From the NCBI GenBank assembly GCA_016213205.1, contig JACRAZ010000053.1, positions 1 through 40,931 on the forward strand: 40,931 nt of DNA, read 5' to 3'. The notes under the pieces were generated by a model. That model made no database searches. It was not told where the DNA came from and worked only from the letters and a program-made list of their open reading frames with translations. A program made the translations under genes and the position numbers. This document shows positions 6,826-14,978 of this stretch, piece after piece; the first letter of the stretch is position 1; the number at the start of each line of letters is the position of its first letter. This stretch comes from Burkholderiales bacterium. Its GTDB lineage: Bacteria > Pseudomonadota > Gammaproteobacteria > Burkholderiales > Burkholderiaceae_C.

Positions 6826-7970
6826 CGACGGTGGACCTGGTGTACTTCAACGCCGGTGGCGGCCACCGCGCGGCGGCGCTGGCCCTGCAGGCGGTGATGG
6901 CCGAGCGCCACCCGCAGTGGCGGCTGCGGCTGGTGAACCTGTTCGAGGTGCTGGACCCGCGGCGCCGCTTCCAGCGCCTGACCGGCATGCCGCCCGAGGA
7001 CGTGTACAACAAGCGCCTGGCCAGTGGCTGGACACTCGGCCTGGGCCAGGAGCTCAAGCTGCTGCAGGTGCTGATCCGCCGCGGCCACGCGGCGATGCTG
7101 CGCCGCCTGGTGGCGCACTGGCAGGCGGCGCCGCCGGACCTGGTGGTCTCGCTGGTGCCCAACTTCAACCGCGTGCTGTGCGACAGCGTGCAGCAGGCCC
7201 TGCCCGGCGTGCCCTTCGCCACCGTGATGACCGACCTGGCCGACCACCCGCCGCACTTCTGGTGCGAGCCGGGGCAGGCGCAGCACCTGGTGTGCGGCAC
7301 GCCGGCCGCGCTGGCCCAGGCGCGCGCGGCGGGCCACCCTGAACACCTGCTGCACCGCGCCTCGGGCATGATCCTGCGGCCGGACTTCTACCAGCCGCTG
7401 GCGCTGGACCGCCGGGCCGAGCGAGAACGCCTGGGCCTGCCGGCCGACCGGCCGGTGGGCCTGGTGATGTTCGGCGGCCAGGGCTCGCGTGCGATGGCCT
7501 CGATCGCCCGGCGCCTGCCCGAGACGCCGCTGATCCTGCTGTGCGGCCATAACGAGCGCCTGGCCCAGTGGCTGCGCGGGCTGGCGGCCGCGGCGCCGCG
7601 CGTGGTGCTGGGCTTCACGCCGCGGGTGCGGCACTACATGGCGCTGGCCGATTTCTTCATCGGCAAGCCCGGCCCGGGCAGCCTGAGCGAGGCCTTGCAG
7701 CAGGGCCTGCCGGTCATCACCACCCGCAACGCGTTCACGATGCCGCAGGAGCGCTACAACACCCGCTGGGTGGTGGAGCAGGGCGTGGGCCTGGTGCTGC
7801 CGGGCTTTCACCGCATTGCGCCGGCGGTGCAGCAGCTGGTGCAGGAGCTGCCGGCCTACCGCGCCAAGGTGGCGGCCATCCGCAACCAGGCGGTGTTCGA
7901 GGTGCCCGAGATCCTGGCTGGCCTGCTGGACCGCGGCGGCGCTGCGGCGGGGCCCCGGCACGATGCCTGA
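6822..7970 (+). CDS. GT28/MGDG-synthase-like glycosyltransferase
   Basis: A 382-residue GT-B glycosyltransferase resembling MurG and diacylglycerol galactosyltransferase. The N-terminal acceptor-side loop is FNAGGGHRAAALAL (9-22); SLVPNFNRVL and ATVMTDLADHPPHFW lie mid-protein; the C-terminal nucleotide-sugar site is FIGKPGPGSLSEALQQGLPV, as in MGDG synthases. Its ATG overlaps the plcP stop (ATGA, 6822-6825). Inferred role: glycosylating the diacylglycerol that PlcP releases, giving phosphorus-free glycolipid. The plcP partner described in other proteobacteria is Agt, and this protein looks like a different family. Sugar and acceptor are not determinable from sequence. Confidence 0.78.
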   Translation: MTTVDLVYFNAGGGHRAAALALQAVMAERHPQWRLRLVNLFEVLDPRRRFQRLTGMPPEDVYNKRLASGWTLGLGQELKLLQVLIRRGHAAMLRRLVAHWQAAPPDLVVSLVPNFNRVLCDSVQQALPGVPFATVMTDLADHPPHFWCEPGQAQHLVCGTPAALAQARAAGHPEHLLHRASGMILRPDFYQPLALDRRAERERLGLPADRPVGLVMFGGQGSRAMASIARRLPETPLILLCGHNERLAQWLRGLAAAAPRVVLGFTPRVRHYMALADFFIGKPGPGSLSEALQQGLPVITTRNAFTMPQERYNTRWVVEQGVGLVLPGFHRIAPAVQQLVQELPAYRAKVAAIRNQAVFEVPEILAGLLDRGGAAAGPRHDA

Positions 7971-9006
7971 TGCGCGGCCCGTCGCGGCCTCGTCCTACGG
8001 GGCCGACGACACCGGCCTGATCTGCGGCTACCTGTTCGCCGCCAACGCGCCGGCCCAGGCCGTGAACACGGCGCAGGCCTTGCAGTGGCTGGCCGACCGC
8101 GGCCCGGCGCCGGACATTCCGGTGGACGACGGTTTCGTGTGGCTGCACTTCAACCTGGCGCACGCCGCCGCCGAGCCCTGGCTGCGGCGCCATGCCGCGT
8201 TGCCGGAGGACTTCCTGGGGGCCACCCGCGAGGGTTCGCGCTCCAGCCGCATCGAGCGCGACGGCGACACCCTGTTCGCGGTGATCAACGACGTGACCTA
8301 CGACTTCTCGTTCGACGCCAGCGACATTGCCACGTTGTGGGTGAGCGTGCAGCCCCGGCTGGTGATCAGCGTGCGGCGCCACCCGCTGCGCGCCACCGAC
8401 CGGCTGCGCGCGGCGGTGCGACGTGGCGAGCGCATCGATTCGGAGGTGGGCCTGCTGGTGCACCTGCTGGGCGACCAGGCCGACGAGCTGCAGCACATCG
8501 GCCGCAATGCCGGCGAGCGGGTGGACCACATCGAAGACCAGCTGCTGGCCCACCGGCCGGGCCAGCACACCGCCGAGCTGGCGCGCCTGCGGCGGCTGAC
8601 GGTTCGCCTGCAGCGCCTGCTGGCGCCGGAGCCCGGCGCGCTGCACCGGGTGCTGGGCAACCCGCCGCACTGGCTGGCGCTGCCCGACCTGCAGCGCCTG
8701 CGCGAGGCGGGCGACGACTTCGGCGTCTCGCTGCGCGACGTGGCCACGCTGCAGGACCGCATCAAGCTGCTGCAGGACGAGGCCGCCGCGCGCGTGGCCG
8801 AGGAGAACAACCGCAGCCTGTTCCTGCTGACCATGGTGACCGTGCTCGCGCTGCCGATCAACCTGATGGCCGGGCTGCTGGGCATGAACGTCGGCGGCGT
8901 GCCGCTGGCCGGGCACGCGCAGGGATTCTGGTGGATGCTGCTGGTGATCGGCGGCATCACGCTGGGTGTGGGCTGGCTGGCCTGGCGGCGGCTGGCGCGG
9001 CGCTGA
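7963..9006 (+). CDS. CorA/ZntB-family divalent cation transporter
   Basis: A 347-residue member of the CorA superfamily. It has a large cytoplasmic alpha/beta and long-helix N-terminal part (about 1-285), then two C-terminal membrane helices, LFLLTMVTVLALPINLMAGL and WWMLLVIGGITLGVGWLAW. They are joined by the pore-mouth motif GMNVGGVP, which carries the family GMN tripeptide. The short VGGVP loop is of the ZntB type rather than the CorA type. It overlaps the glycosyltransferase by 8 nt and so probably shares the plcP transcript. It may supply or balance a divalent metal used by metalloenzymes such as PlcP; this is inference, and ion and direction of transport are unknown. Confidence 0.82.
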   Translation: MPDARPVAASSYGADDTGLICGYLFAANAPAQAVNTAQALQWLADRGPAPDIPVDDGFVWLHFNLAHAAAEPWLRRHAALPEDFLGATREGSRSSRIERDGDTLFAVINDVTYDFSFDASDIATLWVSVQPRLVISVRRHPLRATDRLRAAVRRGERIDSEVGLLVHLLGDQADELQHIGRNAGERVDHIEDQLLAHRPGQHTAELARLRRLTVRLQRLLAPEPGALHRVLGNPPHWLALPDLQRLREAGDDFGVSLRDVATLQDRIKLLQDEAAARVAEENNRSLFLLTMVTVLALPINLMAGLLGMNVGGVPLAGHAQGFWWMLLVIGGITLGVGWLAWRRLARR

Positions 9007-9073
9007 CACGCTGGCGCGCCGGCCGGCACGGAGTCGGCATCGTGTCACACAGCGCTGCAACACTGCCGGCGCC

Positions 9074-10216
9074 ATGATCACACCGACGATTCGACGCCGA
9101 ACCCTGATGCTGCTGCCGGCCCTGCTGGCCGCACCGGCATCGGCCCTGCGGGCCCAGCGCCCGCCCACCCCAGCCGGCACCACCGCGCACCGCATGGTGC
9201 AGTTGGTGGACACCGCCGGCACCCAGCAGGAGCTGGCCCGCGACTACGCCACCGGCGTGCGCCTGGCCTGGGCCCGGCGCGCCGCGGGCGGCGTGCCGGT
9301 GCCGCAGCTCGTGACGCTGCCGGTGGACACCCGCAACCCCGCCGCGGTGCAGCAGGCCATCGATCAGCTGCGCGGCGACGCCTCGGTCATCGGCACGGTG
9401 GGCATCGTGGGCGACCAGCTCGCGCTGGACGTGGTGGACCAGGGCCAGCTCGTGGGCCTGCGCATGGCCCACATCGGCCCGTGGATGGCCGACGCGCGCC
9501 ACGACAGGCTCGACAACGTGGTGCCGCTGTTCCCTTCCCGCGCGATGCAGATCCGCCACGCGGTCACCACCGTGCGGGGCATGGGCATCGACCGCATGGC
9601 CATCGTCTACCCGGACATGGCGCAACGCGCGCTGTACGCCCGCGAAGTGGATGCGGTGGCCCAAGCGCTGGGGCTGCGGCCCGTCACGCTGGCGCCGCAG
9701 GCGGGCGAGCCGCTGGCCAAGGTGGCCGAGCAGATCGGCCGGCTCGATGCCGGGCTGGTGCTGTTCGTCGGCGCGGCGCCGGAGCTCTCGGTGCTGACGC
9801 AGGCAATGGCGGCGCGCCGCATCCACCGCTTCGTGATGAGCCTGTCCGATGTGGACCAGGGCACGCTGCAGCAGATGCCGCTGGGCGCCGGCGTGCCGCT
9901 GATCCTGACCCAGGTGGTGCCCAACCCGGCCACCAGCACGCTGCCGATCGTGGCGGACTACCGCGCGACGCTCAAGCGCCTGTACGACGAATCGCCCTCG
10001 CCGATCAGCCTGGCCGGCATGCTGGCCGGCCTGTATGCGCTGGACGCCTACCGCCGCACCGGCAAGTCCGCCAGCCGCGAGAGCCTGCTGTCCGAGGTGC
10101 AGCGCCGCCCGCCCACCGAACTGGGCGGCTTCCGCTTCGACTTCGTGTCGGGCCGGCGCGGCAGCGGCTATGTCACCCACACGCTGCTGCGCGCGGACGG
10201 GTCGCTGATCGGTTGA
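9074..10216 (+). CDS. Orphan type I periplasmic solute-binding protein
   Basis: A 380-residue receptor-family ligand-binding protein (LivJ/LivK-like, PBP type I). The N-terminus MITPTIRRRTLMLLPALLAA is an export signal with an Arg cluster (Sec or weak Tat), cut near ALRAQ. The first lobe has TVGIVGDQLALDV; the second has MGIDRMAIVYPDMAQRALYA and VGAAPELSVL; the family C-terminal GFRFDF segment is near the end. No permease or ATPase genes adjoin it, so it may serve a transporter encoded elsewhere or act as a sensor subunit. It starts 67 bp after the ZntB-like gene, so it could be cotranscribed. The ligand is unknown. Confidence 0.78.
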   Translation: MITPTIRRRTLMLLPALLAAPASALRAQRPPTPAGTTAHRMVQLVDTAGTQQELARDYATGVRLAWARRAAGGVPVPQLVTLPVDTRNPAAVQQAIDQLRGDASVIGTVGIVGDQLALDVVDQGQLVGLRMAHIGPWMADARHDRLDNVVPLFPSRAMQIRHAVTTVRGMGIDRMAIVYPDMAQRALYAREVDAVAQALGLRPVTLAPQAGEPLAKVAEQIGRLDAGLVLFVGAAPELSVLTQAMAARRIHRFVMSLSDVDQGTLQQMPLGAGVPLILTQVVPNPATSTLPIVADYRATLKRLYDESPSPISLAGMLAGLYALDAYRRTGKSASRESLLSEVQRRPPTELGGFRFDFVSGRRGSGYVTHTLLRADGSLIG

Positions 10217-10330
10217 TCGGTTGATCGGCTGACCCGCGCCTGCCCGGGCCGCTGCGTGCGGCCTCAGAGCCGGACCGGTCCGCTCCTGGCCGGCTGGCGG
10301 CCCTCGCTTGCAATTGGCGTGGATTGCTGA

Positions 10331-10935
10331 AAGCCGACGTTCGAGGTGCGGAGCGCGCAAGCCCCAAGGTCCGCGTGCGCAGCGGGCCGAATCCGGCGGT
10401 CAGCCTGCGGCTGACTTCGCTGCGGTTCTCGGCTTCGGGGCGCGCCGTCCATTTAGCTTCGCGCGCTGGCGCGCGCTGCGCACAGCGCCGGCGAGTCAGT
10501 TTGGGAAGCGCGCCCTGCGGGCGCGCCGCCCCGAAGCCTGCGATCCTCGCCGCCTCCCACGGCCCGCTGCGCACGCGGCCCTTGGCGCTTGCCGATGCAG
10601 CGGTGGCGTGCGGCCCTGCGCTCAAGGCCTGGGCACGCCACTCGTGGCCGGCCACCGTGTCTCGCAAAGGCGTGGGCCCTCGGCCTGCGGCGCGCGTCCG
10701 CAGGCGCCGGGCTTGGGCGGTTCGGGGGGCGGCGGGCCCGCAGGGCCCGCTTTCCCAACTGACTCGCTGGCGCTGGTCGCAGCGCGCGCAGCGCGCGGAG
10801 ATAAATCCGACAGCGCGCCCCCCGAAGCGACCAAGACCGGGCAGTCGGCCCGCAGGGTCGACCGCCGGAGCCGTGCGCCGCAGGCCGAGGGCCCACGCCT
10901 TTGTCGCGCCAGCCTTCGAACGTCTGTTTCGACCA
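10331..10935. repeat. Non-coding mosaic of inverted and direct repeats
   Basis: This fills most of the 825-bp gene-free stretch 10217-11041. The segment 10431-10540 is repeated in inverted, diverged form at 10715-10830. The block 10561-10592 is an inverted copy of about 10350-10383. The block 10661-10710 reappears inverted within 10861-10915. Each unit holds a GC hairpin (10508-10526; 10732-10750) followed or preceded by AACTGACTCGC or its complement. A copy of 10651-10791 lies at 40791-40931. The open frames that cross it look accidental. No transposase and no clear promoter were seen. Confidence 0.8.
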
Positions 10936-11041
10936 GACACCAAAGTCAGCACCGGGCCGAGAGAAGACATCCAATCACCGCCGCATTCGCCAGACCGGTC
11001 AAAGCGGGCTGCCAATGAAGTGGGCGCGAGGGAGTTTCACT

Positions 11042-11911
11042 TCATTGCGGCGCGGCCCGCGCATGGGCCACGAAGCTGTGGATCATGCGGGCGTCGCGCC
11101 GGCTGGCCAGCCAGATCAGGTGCGCATGGGTGGCCATCTCGGGCTCGGCGAAGGGGATGCCCACCACGCCCGGCCCGGCTATGAAGCCCGCATCGGCCAC
11201 GATGCCCAGGCCCAGGCCCCGGGCCACGGCCTCGCGCACGGCCTCGCGGCTGCCCACGCGCAGCCCGATGCGCACCGCCACGCCGGCGCGCGCGAGGCAG
11301 GCCTCGAACACGCGTTGCGTGGTGGAGCCGTGGTCGCGCACCACGAAGGGCTGGCCCGCCAGATCGGCCAGGCCCACGCGCTGGCGCCCGGCCAGCGCAT
11401 GCCCGGGCGGGGCCAGCAGCCACAGCGGCTGGCGCCGCAGCGGCAGGGCCTCGAGCAGCGGGTTCGCCGGGCGCTCGACCACCAGGCCCAGGTCGGCGGC
11501 GAAGTCGAGCACGTGCGTCATCACCCCGGCGCTGTCGCCGGTGGCCACCTGGATGTGCAGGTGCGGGTGCGCGCTGCGGAAGCCCGCGAGCAGGCGCATC
11601 ACGTTGTAGGGCCCGACGGCGGCGATGCGCAGCTCGCCGGTGAGCACGCTGGCGTTGGCGCTCAGCAGCCCCAGGGCCTCGGCCTCCAGCTCGAACAGGC
11701 GATGCGTGCGCTCGCGCAAGGCCGCGCCCAGCGGCGTGATCGCGATGCGCCGGCCGCGCCGGTAGAACAGCTCCACCTGAAAGTGGCGCTCCAGCTCGGT
11801 CAGTTGCGCGCTCAGGGTCGGCTGGCTCACGCCGGCCAGGCGCGCGCCGCCGGTGATGGTGCCGGCACGCGCCACGGCATGGAAGCCGCGCAACAGGGTC
11901 ATCAGCTTCAT
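11042..11911 (-). CDS. LysR-family transcriptional regulator
   Basis: A 289-residue LysR-type regulator of usual size. The N-terminal winged HTH (about 1-60) contains FHAVARAGTITGGARLAGVS and QPTLSAQLTELERHFQVELF. The C-terminal co-inducer domain starts at ELRIAAVGPYNVMRLLAGFR. The gene is divergent from the Ugp-like transporter operon with a 124-bp intergenic region, the classical arrangement for a LysR protein controlling its neighbour. The inducer is unknown; LysR proteins beside 2-aminoethylphosphonate or phosphodiester uptake genes are a reasonable comparison. Confidence 0.88.
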   Translation of the reverse strand: MKLMTLLRGFHAVARAGTITGGARLAGVSQPTLSAQLTELERHFQVELFYRRGRRIAITPLGAALRERTHRLFELEAEALGLLSANASVLTGELRIAAVGPYNVMRLLAGFRSAHPHLHIQVATGDSAGVMTHVLDFAADLGLVVERPANPLLEALPLRRQPLWLLAPPGHALAGRQRVGLADLAGQPFVVRDHGSTTQRVFEACLARAGVAVRIGLRVGSREAVREAVARGLGLGIVADAGFIAGPGVVGIPFAEPEMATHAHLIWLASRRDARMIHSFVAHARAAPQ

Positions 11912-11950
11912 CGACAGCGCCTATGTGCATCGCAAGTCTGCGCGCGGAAC

Positions 11951-11968
11951 TTTTCATGGCCGTGACAC
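11951..11968. promoter_or_regulatory. Weak PHO-box-like repeat between lysR and the Ugp-like operon
   Basis: TTTTCAT (11951-11957), 4-nt spacer, GTGACAC (11962-11968): 5 of 7 matches to the PHO half-site in each repeat when read rightward, but no good -10 ten nt downstream. Read leftward, GTGTCAC is followed by a poor second repeat, then after 10 nt by CAGACT, which resembles the hexamers at plcP and olsB. Orientation is therefore ambiguous. Confidence 0.3.
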
Positions 11969-12035
11969 GGCGCGCCGCGAAGCTGGGCGCCATCGCCACC
12001 CGCACCGCAGCGCCGGCTGCCGCCCGCCCTCCACC

Positions 12036-13181
12036 ATGGCCGAGATCCAGATCCGCAACCTGCACAAGGCCTTCGGCGCCACGCGCGTGCTCAAGGGCGT
12101 CAACCTGGAGGTGCAGGACGGCGAGTTCATCTCGCTGGTGGGCCCATCGGGCTGCGGCAAGTCCACGCTGCTGCGCATCCTGGCCGGGCTGGAGACGCAG
12201 GACGCGGGCGAGGTGCACATGGCCGGCCGCCGCATGGATGCGCTGGCGCCCGGCGCGCGCGACATCGCGATGGTGTTCCAGTCCTACGCGCTGTACCCGC
12301 ACCTGAGCGTGCACGACAACATCGCGGTGCCGCTGGCGGTGCGGCGCCTGAGCCGCTGGCAGCGCCTGCCGCTGCTGGGCCGCGTGTGGCCGGGCAGCCG
12401 CGCGCTGCGGCGCCAGATCGACGCCGAGGTGCACGCCGCCGCGCAGATGCTGGACATCAGCCACCTGCTGGCGCGCAAGCCGGGCCAGCTCTCGGGCGGG
12501 CAGCGCCAGCGCACCGCGCTGGGCCGGGCCATGGTGCGCCGGCCGCAGGCCTTCCTGATGGACGAGCCGCTGTCCAACCTGGACGCCAACCTGCGGGTGC
12601 AGATGCGCAGCGAGATCGCGGCGCTGCACCGCAAACTGAGCGGCACCTTCGTCTACGTGACGCACGACCAGACCGAGGCCATGACCATGTCCGACCGCCT
12701 GGCGGTGATGCTGGGCGGCGAGCTGCTGCAGGTGGCCAGCCCGGCCCAGATCTACTTCGACCCGGTGGACCTGCGGGTGGCCGAGTTCCTGGGCAACCCG
12801 CGGCTGAACCGCCTGGCCTGCGACACCGATGCCCAGGGCCAACTGCTGTACCGCGGCGTGCCGCTGGGCCTGCGCGTGGCGCACGGCGCGGCCGCCGGCC
12901 AGCGCGTGACGCTGGGCCTGCGGCCCGAGGCGCTGCGCTTCGGCGCCTGGTCGCGCACCGGGCTGCGGGCCACCGTCACCGGCCACGAACACCTGGGCGC
13001 CGAGGTGCTGGTGCAGGCCGCGCTGGCGCTGGGCGACGAGACCGTGGTGCTGCGCTGCGACGCGCTGGCCGCGCTGCCCGAGCGCGGCACGGACATCCAC
13101 CTGGGCTTTGCGCCCGGCCGCGCGCTGGTGTTCGATGCCGACGGCCGGCGCCTGGGCGTGGTGGAGGAAGGCCATGGCTGA
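12036..13181 (+). CDS. ugpC: Ugp-like ABC transporter ATPase (CUT1 type)
   Basis: A 381-residue MalK/UgpC-type ATPase. Walker A is GPSGCGKST, Q-loop MVFQSYALYPHLSV, signature LSGGQRQRTALGRAM, Walker B AFLMDEPLSNLDANL, with switch THDQTEAMTMSD. Residues after about 240 form the C-terminal OB/TOBE regulatory domain (LGLRPEAL). A short insertion after the Q-loop (SRWQRLPLLGRVWPG) is unusual for UgpC. It starts the operon ATPase-permease-permease-binding protein-phosphodiesterase-phosphatase. The last two enzymes suggest a glycerophosphodiester or glycerol-3-phosphate substrate; sugars are the alternative. Confidence 0.78.
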   Translation: MAEIQIRNLHKAFGATRVLKGVNLEVQDGEFISLVGPSGCGKSTLLRILAGLETQDAGEVHMAGRRMDALAPGARDIAMVFQSYALYPHLSVHDNIAVPLAVRRLSRWQRLPLLGRVWPGSRALRRQIDAEVHAAAQMLDISHLLARKPGQLSGGQRQRTALGRAMVRRPQAFLMDEPLSNLDANLRVQMRSEIAALHRKLSGTFVYVTHDQTEAMTMSDRLAVMLGGELLQVASPAQIYFDPVDLRVAEFLGNPRLNRLACDTDAQGQLLYRGVPLGLRVAHGAAAGQRVTLGLRPEALRFGAWSRTGLRATVTGHEHLGAEVLVQAALALGDETVVLRCDALAALPERGTDIHLGFAPGRALVFDADGRRLGVVEEGHG

Positions 13182-14103
13182 AATCAGCCCCGGCTGGGCC
13201 CTGCGGGCGCCCGTGCGCGGCCAGCGGCTGGCGCGCTGGCCCCTGCGCATCGGCCACGCGCTGGTGGCGCCCGCGGTGGTGCTGATGGCGCTGCTGCTGG
13301 TCGGCCCGCTGGCGGTGGTGCTGGGCCTGTCGCTCACCGACTACCAGCTCGGCGCCGAGGGCCTGGCCTTCGTGGGCCTGGACAACTACCAGGCCCTGTG
13401 GGCCGACCGCGTGTTCTGGAAATCGCTGCGCAACACCGCGCTGTACAGCCTGGTGGTGGTGCCCGGCTCGGTGGGCCTGGGGCTGGCCGCGGCGCTGCTG
13501 ATCCACGGCCTGGCGCGCGGCCAGGCCACCTACCGCGCGATCTTCTTCCTGCCGGTGATGGCCACGCTGATCGCGATGGCGCTGGTGTGGGAGTTCATGC
13601 TGCACCCGCACTTCGGCCTGGTGAACCTGGGCCTGCGCGAGCTGGGCTTCGCGCCGCGCAACTGGCTCAACGACGAAGGGCTCGCGCTGTGGGTGCTGGC
13701 AGTGATCGGCATCTGGCAGGGCTTCGGCTTCAACATGGTGCTGTTCAGCGCCGGGCTGCTGGGCATTCCGCGGCCGCTGTACGAGGCCGCGGCCATCGAC
13801 GGCGTGGCCGCGGGCTGGGCGCGGTTCCGGCTCGTCACCTGGCCGATGCTGGCGCCGGTGACGCTGTTCGTGGTGGTGGTGGCCAGCATCAAGTCGTTCC
13901 AGGTGTTCGACACCGTGCAGGTGCTCACCAAGGGCGGGCCGAACAAGGCCACCGAGGTGCTGGTGTACACGCTGTACGCCGAGGGCTTCGAGTTCTTCCG
14001 CTCCGGCTACGCCTCGGCGGTGACGGTGGTGTTCCTGGCCATCGTGCTGCTGATCACGCTGGTGAAGACGCGCTGGCTGGATCGCCGGGTGCACTACGCA
14101 TGA
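13174..14103 (+). CDS. ugpA: Ugp-like ABC transporter permease 1
   Basis: A 309-residue permease of the CUT1 family (MalF/UgpA-like) with about six membrane helices. It has the loop LYEAAAIDGVAAGWARFRLV followed by TWPMLAPVT, holding the EAA motif that docks on the ATPase. The early FVGLDNYQALW segment and the late TKGGPNKATEVLVYTLY segment are typical of the family. The ATG at 13174 overlaps the end of the ATPase gene by 8 nt and has GGAGGA just upstream. It forms a heterodimer with the next gene product. Confidence 0.85.
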   Translation: MAEISPGWALRAPVRGQRLARWPLRIGHALVAPAVVLMALLLVGPLAVVLGLSLTDYQLGAEGLAFVGLDNYQALWADRVFWKSLRNTALYSLVVVPGSVGLGLAAALLIHGLARGQATYRAIFFLPVMATLIAMALVWEFMLHPHFGLVNLGLRELGFAPRNWLNDEGLALWVLAVIGIWQGFGFNMVLFSAGLLGIPRPLYEAAAIDGVAAGWARFRLVTWPMLAPVTLFVVVVASIKSFQVFDTVQVLTKGGPNKATEVLVYTLYAEGFEFFRSGYASAVTVVFLAIVLLITLVKTRWLDRRVHYA

Positions 14104-14933
14104 AGCCGCTGCACACCTGGGCGCCGGAGCTTGTGCGCCATGCCCTGCTGCTGGGGCTGGCGCTGTTCACGCTGCTGCCCTTTGCGTGGATGCTGTCCAC
14201 CGCCAGCAAGCCCGAGACCGAGGTGTACAGCGACGTGCTGCGCTGGCTGCCGCTGCACTTCGCGCTGGCCGACAACCTGCGCACCGCCTTGTCGAAGGCG
14301 CCGATCCTGCGCCTGCTGCTCAACGGCGTGATCGTCACCGCCAGCATCTTCGTGCTGCAGCTGCTGGTGGCGCTGCCGGCGGCCTATGCGCTGGCCAAGC
14401 TGGATTTCCGCGGCCGCGAATGGCTGATGGCCGCGGTGCTGCTGGGCCTGCTGGTGCCGCAGCACGCGGTGGCGGTGCCGGTGTTCCTGCTGCTGCACAC
14501 GCTGGGCTGGCTGGACAGCTATGCCGCGCTGATCGCGCCGTGGACGCTGTCGGTGTTCGGCATCTTCCTGCTGCGCCAGTTCTTCAAGACCGTGCCCAAC
14601 GACCTGATCGACGCGGCGCGCATCGACGGGCTCTCGGAGCTGGCCATCGTCTGGCGCGTGATGCTGCCCACCGCCTGGCCGGCGGTGACCGCGTTCGCGA
14701 TCTTCTCGGTGGTGGCGCACTGGAACGACTACTTCTGGCCGCTGATCGTGATCAACAGCCCCGCGCTGCTGACCCCGCCGTTGGGCGTGGCGCAGTTCCG
14801 CAACCAGGAGGCCGGCACGAACTACGGCGCGCTGATGGCCGCCGCGCTGGTGGTGATCGCGCCGCTGGTGGCGGCCTTCCTGCTGGCGCAGCGGCGCTTC
14901 ATCGAAGGCATCACCCTCACCGGCATGAAGTGA
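14100..14933 (+). CDS. ugpE: Ugp-like ABC transporter permease 2
   Basis: A 277-residue CUT1 permease (MalG/UgpE-like) with six predicted helices. The EAA-type loop is LIDAARIDGLSELAIVWRVM followed by LPTAWPAV, and the C-terminus ends FIEGITLTGMK, the standard UgpE/MalG tail. The start ATG overlaps the previous stop (ATGA, 14100-14103), so the two permeases are translationally coupled and made in equal amounts. Confidence 0.86.
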   Translation: MKPLHTWAPELVRHALLLGLALFTLLPFAWMLSTASKPETEVYSDVLRWLPLHFALADNLRTALSKAPILRLLLNGVIVTASIFVLQLLVALPAAYALAKLDFRGREWLMAAVLLGLLVPQHAVAVPVFLLLHTLGWLDSYAALIAPWTLSVFGIFLLRQFFKTVPNDLIDAARIDGLSELAIVWRVMLPTAWPAVTAFAIFSVVAHWNDYFWPLIVINSPALLTPPLGVAQFRNQEAGTNYGALMAAALVVIAPLVAAFLLAQRRFIEGITLTGMK

Positions 14934-14978
14934 GAGCTTGTCCCTGTTCCCTCCCCCACCTCACCGGAGCTGTACCCC

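Noticed and set aside
9031..9048. Possible PHO box before the orphan solute-binding protein (GTGTCAC at 9042-9048)
   Set aside because: Only one half-site is good; flanking units at 11-bp spacing match poorly and no -10 is placed correctly.
10324..11184. Open frames across the gene-free stretch before lysR
   Set aside because: They run through inverted and direct repeats, give Arg/Ala/Pro-rich translations in several frames at once, and the repeat copy at the right edge does not preserve a frame signature. Treated as non-coding repeat.
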